A stretch of 64,000 nt of DNA, from the NCBI RefSeq assembly GCF_900129455.1, contig NZ_FQVU01000001.1, forward strand, positions 806,001 to 870,000. The letters are read 5' to 3'. Positions 7,699 to 16,600 of this stretch are shown here, in pieces. The stretch is from Jatrophihabitans endophyticus. Lineage in GTDB: Bacteria; Actinomycetota; Actinomycetes; Mycobacteriales; Jatrophihabitantaceae. Both the position numbers and the translations under genes were made by a program. Within the stretch, counting starts at the first letter, position 1, and each line of letters begins with the position of its first letter. The notes under the pieces are model-generated. The model was not told the origin of the DNA and searched no databases. It worked only from the letters and a program-made list of their open reading frames with translations.

Positions 7699-8805
7699 AT
7701 GGCCGTCCACGAGCTGACCCGGCGCGACGCGCGGCGGGTGGCGGTGCGGGCGCAGCTGCTCGACGCGCAGCGGCCCACCGACCTGTTCGACACCGTCTCG
7801 CACCTCACGCTGCTGCAGCACGACCTCACCGCGGCCGTGGCACCCAACGCCGAGCTGGTCGCGTGGAGCCGCCTCGGTTCGGCGTCCCCCCGCACCGCGG
7901 TCCCCGACGCGGTCGACGAGCAGCGGCTCGTCGACCTGCAGGGGGCGCTGCGCCCGGCCGCGGACCTCGCCCTCTACCGCGCCGAGATGGCCGAGTGGCC
8001 CGGCGTCGGCGAGGTCCCGTACTGGCTCGAGGGCCAGCACCACTGGTTGCAGGCCAACGAGTCCTTCCGTCGCGACATCGTCGACGAACTGCGGCGCGAC
8101 GGCCCCCTGGTCTCGCGCGACCTGCTCGACACGTGTGTCGTGCCCTGGCGCTCGTCGGGCTGGAACAACAACCGCAACGTGCCCATGATGCTCGAGACGT
8201 TGGTGCAGTGCGGCGAGGTCGCCGTGGCCGGCCGCCGCGGTCGCGACCGGCTGTGGGACCTCGCCTCGCGCGTCTACCCCGACGACGATCCCGTCCCGAC
8301 GGCCGAGGCCCTGCGCACCCGCAACGAGCGACGCCTCGCCGCGCTCGGCATCGCCCGGGCCAAGGGGCCGGTCAGCCCCCACGAGCCCAACGGCGTGGCG
8401 GAGGTCGGCGAGGCCGCCGTGATCGAGGGCGTGAAGGGCCGGTGGCGGGTCGACCCCCGGTATCTCGACGGCGCGTTCGCCGGGCGCACCGCGATCCTGT
8501 CGCCGCTCGACCGGCTCGTCTTCGATCGCAAACGCATGGTGGAGCTGTTCGAGTTCGACTACCAGCTGGAGATGTACAAGCCGGCGGCGAAGCGGCGCTG
8601 GGGCTACTGGGCGATGCCGATCCTCGCCGGCGACCGGCTCGTGGGCAAGGTCGACGCGACGACCGACCTCGATCAGCACGTGCTGCGTGTCGATGCGATT
8701 CACCGCGACGTCGACTTCGGCGTCCGTCTCGACCGCGAGGTCTCCCGCGAGCTCGCCGACCTCGCCGCGTGGCTCGGCGTCGAGCTCCTGCTGCCCGAAC
8801 ACTGA
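7699..8805 (+). CDS. YcaQ/AlkX-like winged-helix DNA glycosylase family protein
   Basis: The 368-residue protein belongs to the YcaQ (DUF1006, HTH_42) family. Marks are LTRRDARRVAVRAQLLD at the N-terminus, QHDLTAAVAPNAELVAWSRLG, and the C-terminal FEFDYQLEMYKPAAKRRWGYWAMPIL. Known members are DNA glycosylases that unhook interstrand crosslinks or excise bulky N-alkyl adducts, including the self-resistance glycosylase AlkX/AlkZ group. The gene stands alone with no biosynthetic cluster nearby, so a housekeeping repair role is more likely than antibiotic self-resistance. The start at 7699 is chosen because the family begins just before LTRRDAR. A longer in-frame start at 7669 has no better ribosome site. 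Confidence 0.85.
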   Translation: MAVHELTRRDARRVAVRAQLLDAQRPTDLFDTVSHLTLLQHDLTAAVAPNAELVAWSRLGSASPRTAVPDAVDEQRLVDLQGALRPAADLALYRAEMAEWPGVGEVPYWLEGQHHWLQANESFRRDIVDELRRDGPLVSRDLLDTCVVPWRSSGWNNNRNVPMMLETLVQCGEVAVAGRRGRDRLWDLASRVYPDDDPVPTAEALRTRNERRLAALGIARAKGPVSPHEPNGVAEVGEAAVIEGVKGRWRVDPRYLDGAFAGRTAILSPLDRLVFDRKRMVELFEFDYQLEMYKPAAKRRWGYWAMPILAGDRLVGKVDATTDLDQHVLRVDAIHRDVDFGVRLDREVSRELADLAAWLGVELLLPEH

Positions 8806-8866
8806 CGACGGGCCATCCTGGCGATACCGCTGCGAGTGGTGCGGACGGTGCGGGGCCACACCGGCG

Positions 8867-8981
8867 CGGAAGGACATGTGCCGCTTCGCCAGCGCGCGAC
8901 AAGGGGGGAGGGGGAAAGTCGGCGAGGCGAAGCGGCATCCGGCACGGCTCACGGCCAGTGCCCCGTCAGCATGTCCTGCCG
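8867..8981. ncRNA. candidate three-way-junction structured RNA (strand undetermined)
   Basis: Three nested or adjacent stems are directly visible in the gap between convergent genes. P1 pairs 8867-8878 with 8970-8981 (core AGGACATG/CATGTCCT plus three outer pairs after one mismatch). P2 pairs TGCCGCTTCGCC (8879-8890) with GGCGAAGCGGCA (8926-8937), with an inner CGAC/GTCG stem (8897-8900, 8918-8921). P3 pairs GGCAC (8941-8945) with GTGCC (8959-8963). The P2 loop is purine-only on plus (runs of six and five G), so it would be C-rich on minus, recalling actinobacterial C-loop RNAs. It could alternatively be an elaborate bidirectional terminator. Confidence 0.4.
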
Positions 8982-9078
8982 GGTGAATTGCGCGCAACCT
9001 AGGAGGGGAATGCGGGTCCAACGTCCCGGGATCCGGCCCGATCGGCCACCGGTCGGGCAAGCGGGCCGGCCCCCCGTG

Positions 9079-9945
9079 TCAGCCGCCGATGGCGTCCAGC
9101 TCGGCGACGACGTCGTCGGGGAGCTCCAGCCCGGCCCCCGCGACGTTCTCGCGCAGGTGCGCCACCGAGGACGTTCCCGGGATCAGCAGCACGTTGGGCG
9201 ACCGCTGCAACAACCAGGCGAGCGCCACCGACATCGGCGTCGCGTCGAGCCGCCGCGCGACGGCGTGCAGCTCGTCGGACTGCAGGGGCGTGAACCCACC
9301 AAGCGGGAAGTACGGCACGTAGGCGATGCCCTGCGCGGCCGTGCTCGCGACGAGCGCGTCGTCCTCGCGCCGCGCGATGTTGTAGAGGTTCTGGACGCAG
9401 ACGACGGGCGCGATCGTCTGCGCCTCGGCGAGCTGGTCGGCGTTCACCGTGCTCAGGCCGAGATGGCGGACGAGCCCCTGCTGCTGCAGCTCGGCCAACG
9501 TCTCGAACTGCTCGGCGATGGAACCGGGCTCCGGGCCCTCCGGCGCACCCATCCGCAGGTTGACGACGTCGAGCACGTCGAGGCCGAGATTGCGCAGGTT
9601 GTCGTGCACGGCGTCGCGCAGCTCGGCCGGCGTGCGCGCGTGCGGCCAGCCACCCTGCTCGTCGCGGCGGGCGCCGACCTTCGTCACGAGGTGCAGGTCC
9701 GCCGGGTACGGGGCCAGCGCCTCGCGGATGATCTCGTTGGTGACGTGCGGGCCGTAGAAGTCCGACGTGTCGATGTGGCGGATGCCGAGCTCCACCGCCG
9801 CGCGCAGCACGGCGAGCGCGGCGTCGCGGTCCGCGGGTGGCCCGAACACGCCGGGCCCGGCGAGCTGCATGGCGCCGTAGCCGACGCGGGGGATCTCGAG
9901 GTCGCCGAGCGGGTAGGAGCCGCCGGGCAGGGTCGTGGTGGTCAT
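9079..9945 (-). CDS. aldo/keto reductase
   Basis: The 288-residue protein is a complete aldo/keto reductase TIM barrel. It shows VGYGAMQLAG near the N-terminus, the catalytic DTSDFYG (Asp and Tyr), the Lys in LVTKVGARRD, and the C-terminal NADPH-binding loop LLIPGTSSVAHLREN. It would reduce carbonyl groups of small aldehydes or ketones with NADPH; the substrate is not predictable. It is divergent from an XRE regulator at 10048, and the 102-bp gap between them carries inverted repeats, so it is probably that regulator's target. Confidence 0.9.
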   Translation of the reverse strand: MTTTTLPGGSYPLGDLEIPRVGYGAMQLAGPGVFGPPADRDAALAVLRAAVELGIRHIDTSDFYGPHVTNEIIREALAPYPADLHLVTKVGARRDEQGGWPHARTPAELRDAVHDNLRNLGLDVLDVVNLRMGAPEGPEPGSIAEQFETLAELQQQGLVRHLGLSTVNADQLAEAQTIAPVVCVQNLYNIARREDDALVASTAAQGIAYVPYFPLGGFTPLQSDELHAVARRLDATPMSVALAWLLQRSPNVLLIPGTSSVAHLRENVAGAGLELPDDVVAELDAIGG

Positions 9946-9969
9946 GCCTCCACGGTGCTCCCCCGGCGC

Positions 9970-10016
9970 GGTCCCAGCGACCGCCCCGCGCATCCTGGGA
10001 CCGGCGGGACCAGGAT
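9970..10016. promoter_or_regulatory. overlapping inverted repeats between AKR and XRE genes
   Basis: GGTCCCAG (9970-9977) and CTGGGACC (9995-10002) form a perfect 8-bp inverted repeat. ATCCTGG (9992-9998) and CCAGGAT (10010-10016) form a second that overlaps it. Placed between divergent starts at 9945 and 10048, these are good operator candidates for the XRE protein. Confidence 0.45.
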
Positions 10017-10047
10017 CGGCGCGACGGACGCCGTTACCGTGGCCGCC

Positions 10048-10866
10048 ATGACCGGCTCCACCGCACTGGGCGAGTACCTGCGCGCCCGCCGGGCGCTCGT
10101 CGACCCGGCCGACGTCGGCCTCACGACGGCGGGCGTGCGCCGCACCCCGGGCCTGCGTCGCGAGGAGGTCGCCACGCTTGCCGGCATCAGCGCCGACTAC
10201 TACCTGCGCCTCGAGCAGGGACGCGACCGCAACCCGTCGACGCAGGTGCTCGAGGCGCTGGCGCGGGTGCTCCGGCTCGACGCCGCGGCGACGCAGTACC
10301 TGCTCGGGCTCCCGGCCGCCCGGCCGCCGGCCCGGCGCCGGGCCCGGCGGGACACGGTGCCGGTGGGGATCCGCCTGCTGCTCGACACGCTGACCCTGCC
10401 CGCGTTCGTCGAGAACCGCCGCTTCGACGTCATCGCCGCCAATCGCCTGGCGAGCGCCGTGTCGCCCGCGATCAGGGTCGGCGGGAACCGGGTGCGGGCC
10501 GTGCTGCTCGACGACGCGGAGCGCGATCTCTGGGTGGACTGGGAGGAAGTCGCGGCGTCCATGGTGGCCTCGCTGCGCACCTCGATCGGCACCGACGACG
10601 ACCCCGCCACCGCCCAGCTCGTGGGCGAGCTGTCGCTCGCGAGCGAGACCTTCCGCCAGCACTGGGCACGTCACGACGTGCGGGCCCTGGGCGGCGGGGT
10701 CATCCGTATGCGGCACCCCCAGGTCGGCGATCTCGAACTGCGGCGCGAGAAGCTGCCGATTCCCGACACGGCCGGGCAGCTGCTGGCGATCTACCACGCC
10801 GAGCCGGGCTCCCCGAGCGCCCAGGCCCTCGCCCTGCTCGGCACCCTGGCTGCGGCGCCGACGTGA
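10048..10866 (+). CDS. XRE-family regulator with MmyB-like ligand domain
   Basis: The 272-residue protein has an N-terminal helix-turn-helix (GVRRTPGLRREEVATLAGIS...YYLRLEQGRDRNPS) typical of the MmyB/SCO-type XRE regulators. The C-terminal domain (about residues 105-265, LPAFVENRRFDVIAANRLASAV ... LWVDWEEVAASMVASLR) is the PAS-like MmyB ligand-binding fold, reported in relatives to bind fatty-acid-like molecules. Such regulators usually control a divergent oxidoreductase; here the aldo/keto reductase at 9079-9945 fits that pattern exactly. Confidence 0.9.
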   Translation: MTGSTALGEYLRARRALVDPADVGLTTAGVRRTPGLRREEVATLAGISADYYLRLEQGRDRNPSTQVLEALARVLRLDAAATQYLLGLPAARPPARRRARRDTVPVGIRLLLDTLTLPAFVENRRFDVIAANRLASAVSPAIRVGGNRVRAVLLDDAERDLWVDWEEVAASMVASLRTSIGTDDDPATAQLVGELSLASETFRQHWARHDVRALGGGVIRMRHPQVGDLELRREKLPIPDTAGQLLAIYHAEPGSPSAQALALLGTLAAAPT

Positions 10867-10867
10867 C

Positions 10868-12088
10868 TCAGCCGCCGACGGACCGGCGCAGCTCGTCGAA
10901 GGTCTGCCGCCAGGGCACGTCGGACAGCTCCTGCCGCGCCCACGCGTAGGCCGCGACTGCACACCCGGCGAGCACCGCGAGCAGGACGGCGGTCAACAGC
11001 AGCCGGCGCAGCAGGCGTCGGACGAGCGAGCGTCGCTTCGGAGGTCGGGACGTCGGTCGGGACGTCGGACGCGGTGCGGCGACCGGACCAGCCGGTCGTG
11101 GCCGCCCATCCCGCTGCGGCGCGACCGGTCCCCGCGGTGGCGGGACGGCTCCGCGGGGCGACCCGGACGGCGGCGGCACCGGCCCGCGTGCCGGTGCGGG
11201 CATCGGCGGCGCGGGCATCGGCGGCGCGAGCAGGGTCGGCGGGACGGGAGGGCCTGCCGGTGGGACGGACCGGACGGCAGCGAGCCGCGTCCCGACGCGG
11301 CGGATGCCGTCGACGGCGGCGAGGTCCACCGCGGCCGGCCGGGCCCGGTGGTCCTTGGCGAGCGCGGCGAGCACGGCCCCGCGCAGCCACTCGGGCACGC
11401 CACGCAGGTCGGGCTGCTCGTAGCGGATGCGGTGGGCGAGCGCCTCGATGGCGCCCGTGCCGAACGGGGCCCGGCCGGTCGCCGCGTACGTCGCGACCGA
11501 CGCCCAGCCCCAGAGGTCCACGGCCGGACCGCTGCCCTGGCCGGTGAACTGCTCGGGCGCCATCCACTCCGGGGTGCCCACCACCATGCCGACGGCCGTG
11601 AGCGCGGTGAGCTCGCCGCCGACGGCGATACCGAGGTCGACCAGCACCGGGCCGTCGTGGGTCAGGATGATGTTGCCGGGTTTCACGTCCCGGTGCGTGA
11701 GCCCCTGCCGGTGCAGTGCGGCGAGCGCGTCGGCCAGCCCCTCGGTCAGGTGCCGCAACTGCGCGGGCCCCAGCGGTACCGAGGCCTGCGCCAGCGACGG
11801 CCCGGCGACGTACTGCATCGCGATCCACGGCCGGCCGGCGTGGGTGTCGGCCGCGACGAACGCTGCCACCCGCGGGTGGTCGACCGCCGACAGGAACGCG
11901 GCCTCGCGCCGCAGCCGGCTGCGGACGTCGCCGCCGACCCCGTGCGGCAGGCACTTCACCGCGACGAGCTCGCCGCCGGGCGCCTCGCCCAGGTAGACCA
12001 CGCCCATGCCGCCCGACCCGAGCCGGTGCAGCAACCGGTAGGGGCCGACCTGTGCCGGGTCGGTGGCGACGAGCTCGAGAGTGGGCAC
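10868..12088 (-). CDS. membrane-anchored Ser/Thr protein kinase
   Basis: This 406-residue Hanks-type kinase shows the glycine loop LGSGGMGVVYLG, Lys45 (VAVK), catalytic HRDVKPGN and APE-type WMAPEQ. The metal-binding triplet is DLG (LVDLGIAVGG) instead of DFG, which is frequent in actinobacterial kinases. After the kinase domain (about 17-270) come a long Pro/Ala/Arg juxtamembrane linker, one transmembrane helix (about 366-388) and a short outside tail of about 20 residues. No PASTA or other sensor is present, so it probably senses through a partner. The GTG start at 12088 has GAGGA at good spacing. It ends 1 bp from the end of the convergent XRE gene. Confidence 0.9.
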   Translation of the reverse strand: MPTLELVATDPAQVGPYRLLHRLGSGGMGVVYLGEAPGGELVAVKCLPHGVGGDVRSRLRREAAFLSAVDHPRVAAFVAADTHAGRPWIAMQYVAGPSLAQASVPLGPAQLRHLTEGLADALAALHRQGLTHRDVKPGNIILTHDGPVLVDLGIAVGGELTALTAVGMVVGTPEWMAPEQFTGQGSGPAVDLWGWASVATYAATGRAPFGTGAIEALAHRIRYEQPDLRGVPEWLRGAVLAALAKDHRARPAAVDLAAVDGIRRVGTRLAAVRSVPPAGPPVPPTLLAPPMPAPPMPAPARGPVPPPSGSPRGAVPPPRGPVAPQRDGRPRPAGPVAAPRPTSRPTSRPPKRRSLVRRLLRRLLLTAVLLAVLAGCAVAAYAWARQELSDVPWRQTFDELRRSVGG

Positions 12089-12185
12089 GGCAGCATCCTC
12101 ACACGCGCCGGCTGTGGGGGACCCCGTCGCCGGGCGGGGAGGGGTTCCCGGCCACTCGCACCCGCGCGCGGGGCACGCTGGGGTC

Positions 12186-12662
12186 ATGCCTCCCGCCCGC
12201 AGCGCCGGTCTGCTCCTCTGGCGCCGGACCACCGGCACGCACGAGGTGCTCGTCGCGCACCCGGGTGGCCCGCTGTGGGCCCGCAGGGACGAGCGCGCCT
12301 GGACGATCCCCAAGGGCGAGTACGTCGCGAGCGGCCCCGGGGCCGAGGCCCCGCTCGACGCCGCGCGACGCGAGTTCGCCGAGGAGCTCGGCTCCCCCGC
12401 GCCGCCCGGCGAGCCGTTCCCGCTCGGCGAGGTCAGGCAGCGCAACGGCAAGGTCGTCGTCGCCTGGGCCGTCGAGGGCGAGTTCGACGTGACCACCGTG
12501 AGCAGCAACACCTTCGAGATGGAGTGGCCGCCGCGCTCGGGCCGACGGCAGGAGTTCCCGGAGATCGACCGCGCCGCGTGGGTCGATCTCGAGACCGCGG
12601 GCGTGAGACTCGTCGCGGCGCAGACGGCGTTCCTCGAGCGGCTGCCGTGGGTAGGCCAGTAA
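12186..12662 (+). CDS. Nudix hydrolase
   Basis: The 158-residue protein has the Nudix core with REFAEELGS, the helix that binds divalent metal and catalyses hydrolysis of a nucleoside diphosphate linked to another group. The segment TIPKGEYVASG shows that the first part of the box is lengthened relative to the GX5E consensus. It resembles a subgroup of house-cleaning Nudix enzymes (ARSAGLLLWRR start, PEIDRAAWVDLETA near the end). The substrate is unknown. It is divergent from the kinase gene and 38 bp upstream of the alcohol dehydrogenase. Confidence 0.85.
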   Translation: MPPARSAGLLLWRRTTGTHEVLVAHPGGPLWARRDERAWTIPKGEYVASGPGAEAPLDAARREFAEELGSPAPPGEPFPLGEVRQRNGKVVVAWAVEGEFDVTTVSSNTFEMEWPPRSGRRQEFPEIDRAAWVDLETAGVRLVAAQTAFLERLPWVGQ

Positions 12663-12700
12663 GAGAGTTGTCCACAATCCAATGAGGAGTTCGCCCGCTC

Positions 12701-13750
12701 ATGCAGGTCACCGCCTACCAGACCCCCAGCGCCAAGGCACCGTTTCAGAAGGCCACCATCGAGCGCCGGGACGTGGGCCCGCACGACGTTCTGATCACCA
12801 TCGCCTTCGCCGGCATCTGCCACTCCGACATCCACACCGCCCGCAACGAGTGGGGCGAGGCGATGTTCCCGCTCGTCCCCGGTCACGAGATCGCCGGCAC
12901 CGTCGCGGAGGTCGGCGCCGAGGTCACCAAGTTCGCCGTCGGCGACCACGTCGGCGTCGGCTGCATGGTCGACTCGTGTCGCGAGTGCGAGAACTGCAAG
13001 GCCGGCGAGGAGCAGTTCTGCACGAACGGCGGAATGACGGGGACGTACAACGCCATCGACCGCGTCGAGGGCCGGCCGACCGCCGGGGGTTACAGCACCA
13101 GCATCGTCGTCGACGAGAAGTACACCCTGCGCATCCCGGACTCGATCCCGCTCGACGAGGCCGCGCCGCTGCTGTGTGCGGGCATCACCCTGTACTCGCC
13201 GCTCAATCACTGGGGCGCCGGGCCGGGCAAGAAGGTCGCCATCGTCGGGATGGGCGGCCTGGGCCACATGGGCGTCAAGATCGCCGCCGCCATGGGCGCC
13301 GACGTCACCGTCCTGTCACAGAGCGACGCGAAGAAGGCCGACGGCGAGAGGTTCGGCGCCCAGCACCACTACGCGACGGCCGACGGCACCGTGTTCGACG
13401 ACCAGGCGGGCACCTTCGACCTGATCGTGAACACGGTGGCCGCCAACATTCCGGTCGCCCAGTACCTCGGCCTGCTCAAGACCCGCGGCGTCATGGTCAA
13501 CGTCGGCGCCCCGGCCGAGCCGCTCGAGATCAACGCGTTCGGCCTGCTCGGCGGGGCCAAGGTCTGGGCGGGGTCGATGATCGGCGGCATCGCCGAGACC
13601 CAGGAGATGCTGGACTTCTGCGCGGAGCACCACATCGGCGCCACGATCGAGAAGATCACCGCCGACCAGATCGACGAGGCCTACGACCGGACCGTCGACA
13701 GCGACGTCCGCTACCGGTTCGTCATCGACATCGACTCGATGCGCGACTGA
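12701..13750 (+). CDS. zinc-dependent alcohol dehydrogenase (cinnamyl/AdhC-type)
   Basis: The 349-residue medium-chain dehydrogenase carries the catalytic-zinc motif GICHSDIH and GHEIAGTV, the structural-zinc cysteines in [17 protein letters not shown], and the nucleotide-binding motif [12 protein letters not shown]. The overall layout matches the NADP-dependent cinnamyl-alcohol/YahK-type branch, which reduces a wide range of aldehydes. A strong GAGGAG ribosome site is present. A DnaA-box-like nonamer (TTGTCCACA) lies at 12668-12676, between the Nudix stop and this start. A strong terminator hairpin lies downstream at 13889. Confidence 0.92.
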   Translation: MQVTAYQTPSAKAPFQKATIERRDVGPHDVLITIAFAGICHSDIHTARNEWGEAMFPLVPGHEIAGTVAEVGAEVTKFAVGDHVGVGCMVDSCRECENCKAGEEQFCTNGGMTGTYNAIDRVEGRPTAGGYSTSIVVDEKYTLRIPDSIPLDEAAPLLCAGITLYSPLNHWGAGPGKKVAIVGMGGLGHMGVKIAAAMGADVTVLSQSDAKKADGERFGAQHHYATADGTVFDDQAGTFDLIVNTVAANIPVAQYLGLLKTRGVMVNVGAPAEPLEINAFGLLGGAKVWAGSMIGGIAETQEMLDFCAEHHIGATIEKITADQIDEAYDRTVDSDVRYRFVIDIDSMRD

Positions 13751-13888
13751 CCGTCCGTCCCCGCCGCGCGGGGTCGTCCACCGCGTCCGGGACGCCGCGC
13801 CCTTCGGGGCGGCGGCTCCTACGCGCGGGTGGGACCGTCCGCCGCGCCGTCCGCATCGGGGGATCGGGCGGGGCGGCAGGACTGCGAC

Positions 13889-13918
13889 GTGCCCGGCCGG
13901 CGAACGCCGGCCGGGCAC
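13889..13918. terminator. strong hairpin terminator between adh and xylulokinase
   Basis: A perfect 14-bp inverted repeat with a 2-nt loop (arms 13889-13902 and 13905-13918, GTGCCCGG outermost) lies between the convergent alcohol dehydrogenase and xylulokinase genes and can end both transcripts. Confidence 0.7.
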
Positions 13919-13960
13919 GATCGCGACCGCTGCCGGGAGGAGCCGACTGACACGGATGTG

Positions 13961-15385
13961 TCAGTCCCCTAGGCGGCGCGCGGTCAGGTCGCGCACCTCG
14001 GCGTAGCGGCTCCGGACCGAGGGCGCGGCCTCGGCCTCGAAGGTCGCATCGCCGGCCCGGGTCCACTCCGGCGGCGCGTCATCCCCGGCCAGCACCCACG
14101 CGGCCTGCCGTGCGGCGCCCCTCGCCACGTACTCCGCGGGTTCGGGCACGGTGACCGGCGCGCCGAGCAGGGCGGGCGCGATCCGACGCACCGCCACCGA
14201 CTGCGCCCCACCCCCGACCAGGAGCACGCGGCGTACCTCGCTCCCCTGCTCGACGAGCGCGTCGAGGCCGTCGGCCAGCCCGCAGAGCAGACCCTCGACG
14301 GCGGCCCGCGCGAGGTGGCTCGGCGTCGTGTTGCCCAGTTCCAGACCGTGCACCGCCGCGGCGGAGTCGGGACGGTTCGGCGTGCGCTCCCCCTCGAGGT
14401 AGGGCACGAGCACGAGCCCGTCGGCCCCGGACGGCGCGGCCAGGGCGAGGTCGGCGAGCGCGCCCAGCTCGACGCCCAGCATGCGGGCGACCGACGACAG
14501 CACCCGCGCGGCGTTGAGCGTGCAGGCGAGCGGCAGGTAACGGCCCGTCGCGTCGGCGAAGCCCGCGACGATGCCGGACGGGTCCGCGGTGGGCCGATCG
14601 CTCACCGCGCTGACCACGCCGGACGTCCCGATCGAGACGACGACGTCGCCGGCGGCGGCGCCGAGCCCGATCGCCGCTCCGGCGTTGTCACCGGTGCCGG
14701 CGCCCAGCAGCGCACCCCCGGGCGTCGTGCCGGCCGTCCCGTCCGGCGCGAGCACGCGCGGCACGTGCGGTGCCCGCCCGAAGGCGAGCTCGAGCAGGTC
14801 GGTGCGGTATTCACCCCGCGGCGTGGACCAGTAGCCGGTGCCGCTGGCGTCGCCGCGGTCGGTGACGAGGTCGTCGAGCGCGCCCGAGCCGAGCAACCGC
14901 CACGTCAACCAGTCGTGGGGCAGGCAGACCGCGGCCACCCGGTCCGCGTTCGCCGGCTCGTGCTCGGCCAGCCAGCGCAGCTTGGTCGCGGTGATGGCGC
15001 CGACCGGCACGGTGCCGACCGCCTCGGCCCATCCCGCGGCCCCGCCGGGCAGCTCGGCGACGAGCGCGTCGGCCGCGGCGGCCGAGCGGGTGTCGTTCCA
15101 CAGCAGCGCGTCGCGGACGACCTCGCCGGCGTCGTCCAGGCACACCATTCCGTGCTGCTGACCGCCGACGGCGAGCGCCGCGACATCGTCCAGCCCGCCC
15201 GCGGCGGCCGCGGCCTCCTGCAGCGCGTCCCACCAGCGGTCGGGATGCACCGCCGTGCCGTCGGGGTGACGCGCCGAGCCGTGCCGCACGACCGCCCCGG
15301 TGTCGGCGTCGTGGACGACGACCTTGCACGACTGCGTGGAGGAGTCGACGCCGGCGACGAGGCGTGGGCTCGTAGGTGGGCTCAT
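13961..15385 (-). CDS. xylB: xylulokinase (FGGY family)
   Basis: The 474-residue protein is a FGGY-family sugar kinase with N-terminal [14 protein letters not shown] (phosphate loop), [21 protein letters not shown], the TWRLLGSG and [12 protein letters not shown] regions typical of xylulokinase, and the C-terminal ATP site [20 protein letters not shown]. It phosphorylates D-xylulose to xylulose 5-phosphate, feeding the pentose phosphate pathway. No xylose isomerase, transporter or regulator lies next to it here, so the natural substrate could also be another ketopentose or polyol-derived sugar. Confidence 0.88.
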   Translation of the reverse strand: MSPPTSPRLVAGVDSSTQSCKVVVHDADTGAVVRHGSARHPDGTAVHPDRWWDALQEAAAAAGGLDDVAALAVGGQQHGMVCLDDAGEVVRDALLWNDTRSAAAADALVAELPGGAAGWAEAVGTVPVGAITATKLRWLAEHEPANADRVAAVCLPHDWLTWRLLGSGALDDLVTDRGDASGTGYWSTPRGEYRTDLLELAFGRAPHVPRVLAPDGTAGTTPGGALLGAGTGDNAGAAIGLGAAAGDVVVSIGTSGVVSAVSDRPTADPSGIVAGFADATGRYLPLACTLNAARVLSSVARMLGVELGALADLALAAPSGADGLVLVPYLEGERTPNRPDSAAAVHGLELGNTTPSHLARAAVEGLLCGLADGLDALVEQGSEVRRVLLVGGGAQSVAVRRIAPALLGAPVTVPEPAEYVARGAARQAAWVLAGDDAPPEWTRAGDATFEAEAAPSVRSRYAEVRDLTARRLGD

Positions 15386-15469
15386 GGACAGACGCTAACC
15401 CCGCCCTGCGCTCCCGCGGCCCGCATCGGGAGCGCCGGCGGGCCCCGCCGTGCTGGTTACGCTCGCACG

Positions 15470-16600
15470 ATGCCCGTGACACCGGGCGGCGACGCCGCCG
15501 CACCGCTCGGCGCCACGCTCGGCATCGAGGAGGAGTACCACCTCGTCGACCCCACCACGTTCACCTTGCAGAACCGCCCCGAGCTCTCGACCCGCGCGCT
15601 CGACGGCCGGGCCGGGCCGCACCTGCGACCGGAGATGCTCACCAGCCAGCTCGAGGCCGCCAGCGACGTCTGCACGACCCTGGCGGAGGCCCGCGCCGCC
15701 GTCGTGGCCATGCGGCAGGAGGCCACCCGCGCTGCGGCCTCGACCGGGGCGACGATCCTCGCGACCAGCACGCATCCGTCGGCCACGCTGGCCGAGATCG
15801 AGCTCATGGCGCGCGAGCGGTACGACCGGCTGACCGATCGCTTCGGTCCGGTGGTGCGCGCCGTCAACCTGTGCGGCTGCCACGTGCACGTGGCGGTGCC
15901 CGACCTCGAGCTCGCCGTCCGGATCATGGCGCACGCACGGCCCTCCCTGCCGCTGCTCGGCGCGCTGACCGGGAGCTCGCCGTTCCACGAGGGCGCCGAC
16001 ACCGGCTACGAGAGCTTCCGGGTCGCGTGGTTGTCGCTGTGGCAGCAGGGCGGTCCCCCGCCCCAGCTGGACTCCGCCGAGGACTACCTGGCCACCGTGG
16101 ACCAGCTGCTCGACGTCGGCCTGGTCGACGAGCCGAGCCAGCTGCTGTGGGACCTGCGCCCGTCGTCGCGGTACCCGACCCTCGAGTTCCGGATGGCCGA
16201 CGTGTGCCCCGTGGTCGACGACGTCGTGCTCTTCGCCGCCGTCGTGCGCTCACTGGTGCGGACGCTCGGCGCGCGGATCGCCGGCGGCGTGCCGGCGCTT
16301 CGCGTGTCGGACCCGGTGCTGCGCGGTTGGCGTTGGCGCGCCGCCCGCCACGGCCTGCGCGACCGACTCTGGAGCCCGGCGCGATGCGGACTCGTCCCCG
16401 CGCGCGTCGCCGTCGACGACCTGCTGGCCGAGCTGCGCGACGACCTCGCCGCGCACGACGAGCTGGCCACCGTGACCGACCTCGGGGCCGGACTGCTCGA
16501 CCGCGGCACGTCGGCACGTCGTCAGCGCGCGTGCCACGACCGCAGCGGCGACCTGGGCGAGGTCGTCCGCGACGCCGTGGCGGTCACCGCGGGCCGATAG
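15470..16600 (+). CDS. YbdK-type carboxylate-amine ligase (glutamate-cysteine ligase family 2)
   Basis: The 376-residue protein matches the YbdK/GCS2 family: LGIEEEYHLVDP at the start, LRPEMLTSQLEAASDVC, NLCGCHVHVAVPD and the SSRYPTLEFRMADVCP motif. Members have weak glutamate-cysteine ligase activity or act as ATP-dependent carboxylate-amine ligases of unknown product. In several actinobacteria they are thought to start ergothioneine- or mycothiol-related reactions, but that cannot be concluded here. It overlaps the end of the convergent methyltransferase gene by 17 bp. Confidence 0.88.
   Translation: MPVTPGGDAAAPLGATLGIEEEYHLVDPTTFTLQNRPELSTRALDGRAGPHLRPEMLTSQLEAASDVCTTLAEARAAVVAMRQEATRAAASTGATILATSTHPSATLAEIELMARERYDRLTDRFGPVVRAVNLCGCHVHVAVPDLELAVRIMAHARPSLPLLGALTGSSPFHEGADTGYESFRVAWLSLWQQGGPPPQLDSAEDYLATVDQLLDVGLVDEPSQLLWDLRPSSRYPTLEFRMADVCPVVDDVVLFAAVVRSLVRTLGARIAGGVPALRVSDPVLRGWRWRAARHGLRDRLWSPARCGLVPARVAVDDLLAELRDDLAAHDELATVTDLGAGLLDRGTSARRQRACHDRSGDLGEVVRDAVAVTAGR

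Noticed and set aside
14315-15469. 5' extension of the YbdK frame across the xylulokinase gene
   Set aside because: It is antisense to xylB; the YbdK family starts at LGIEEEYH, matching the ATG at 15470.
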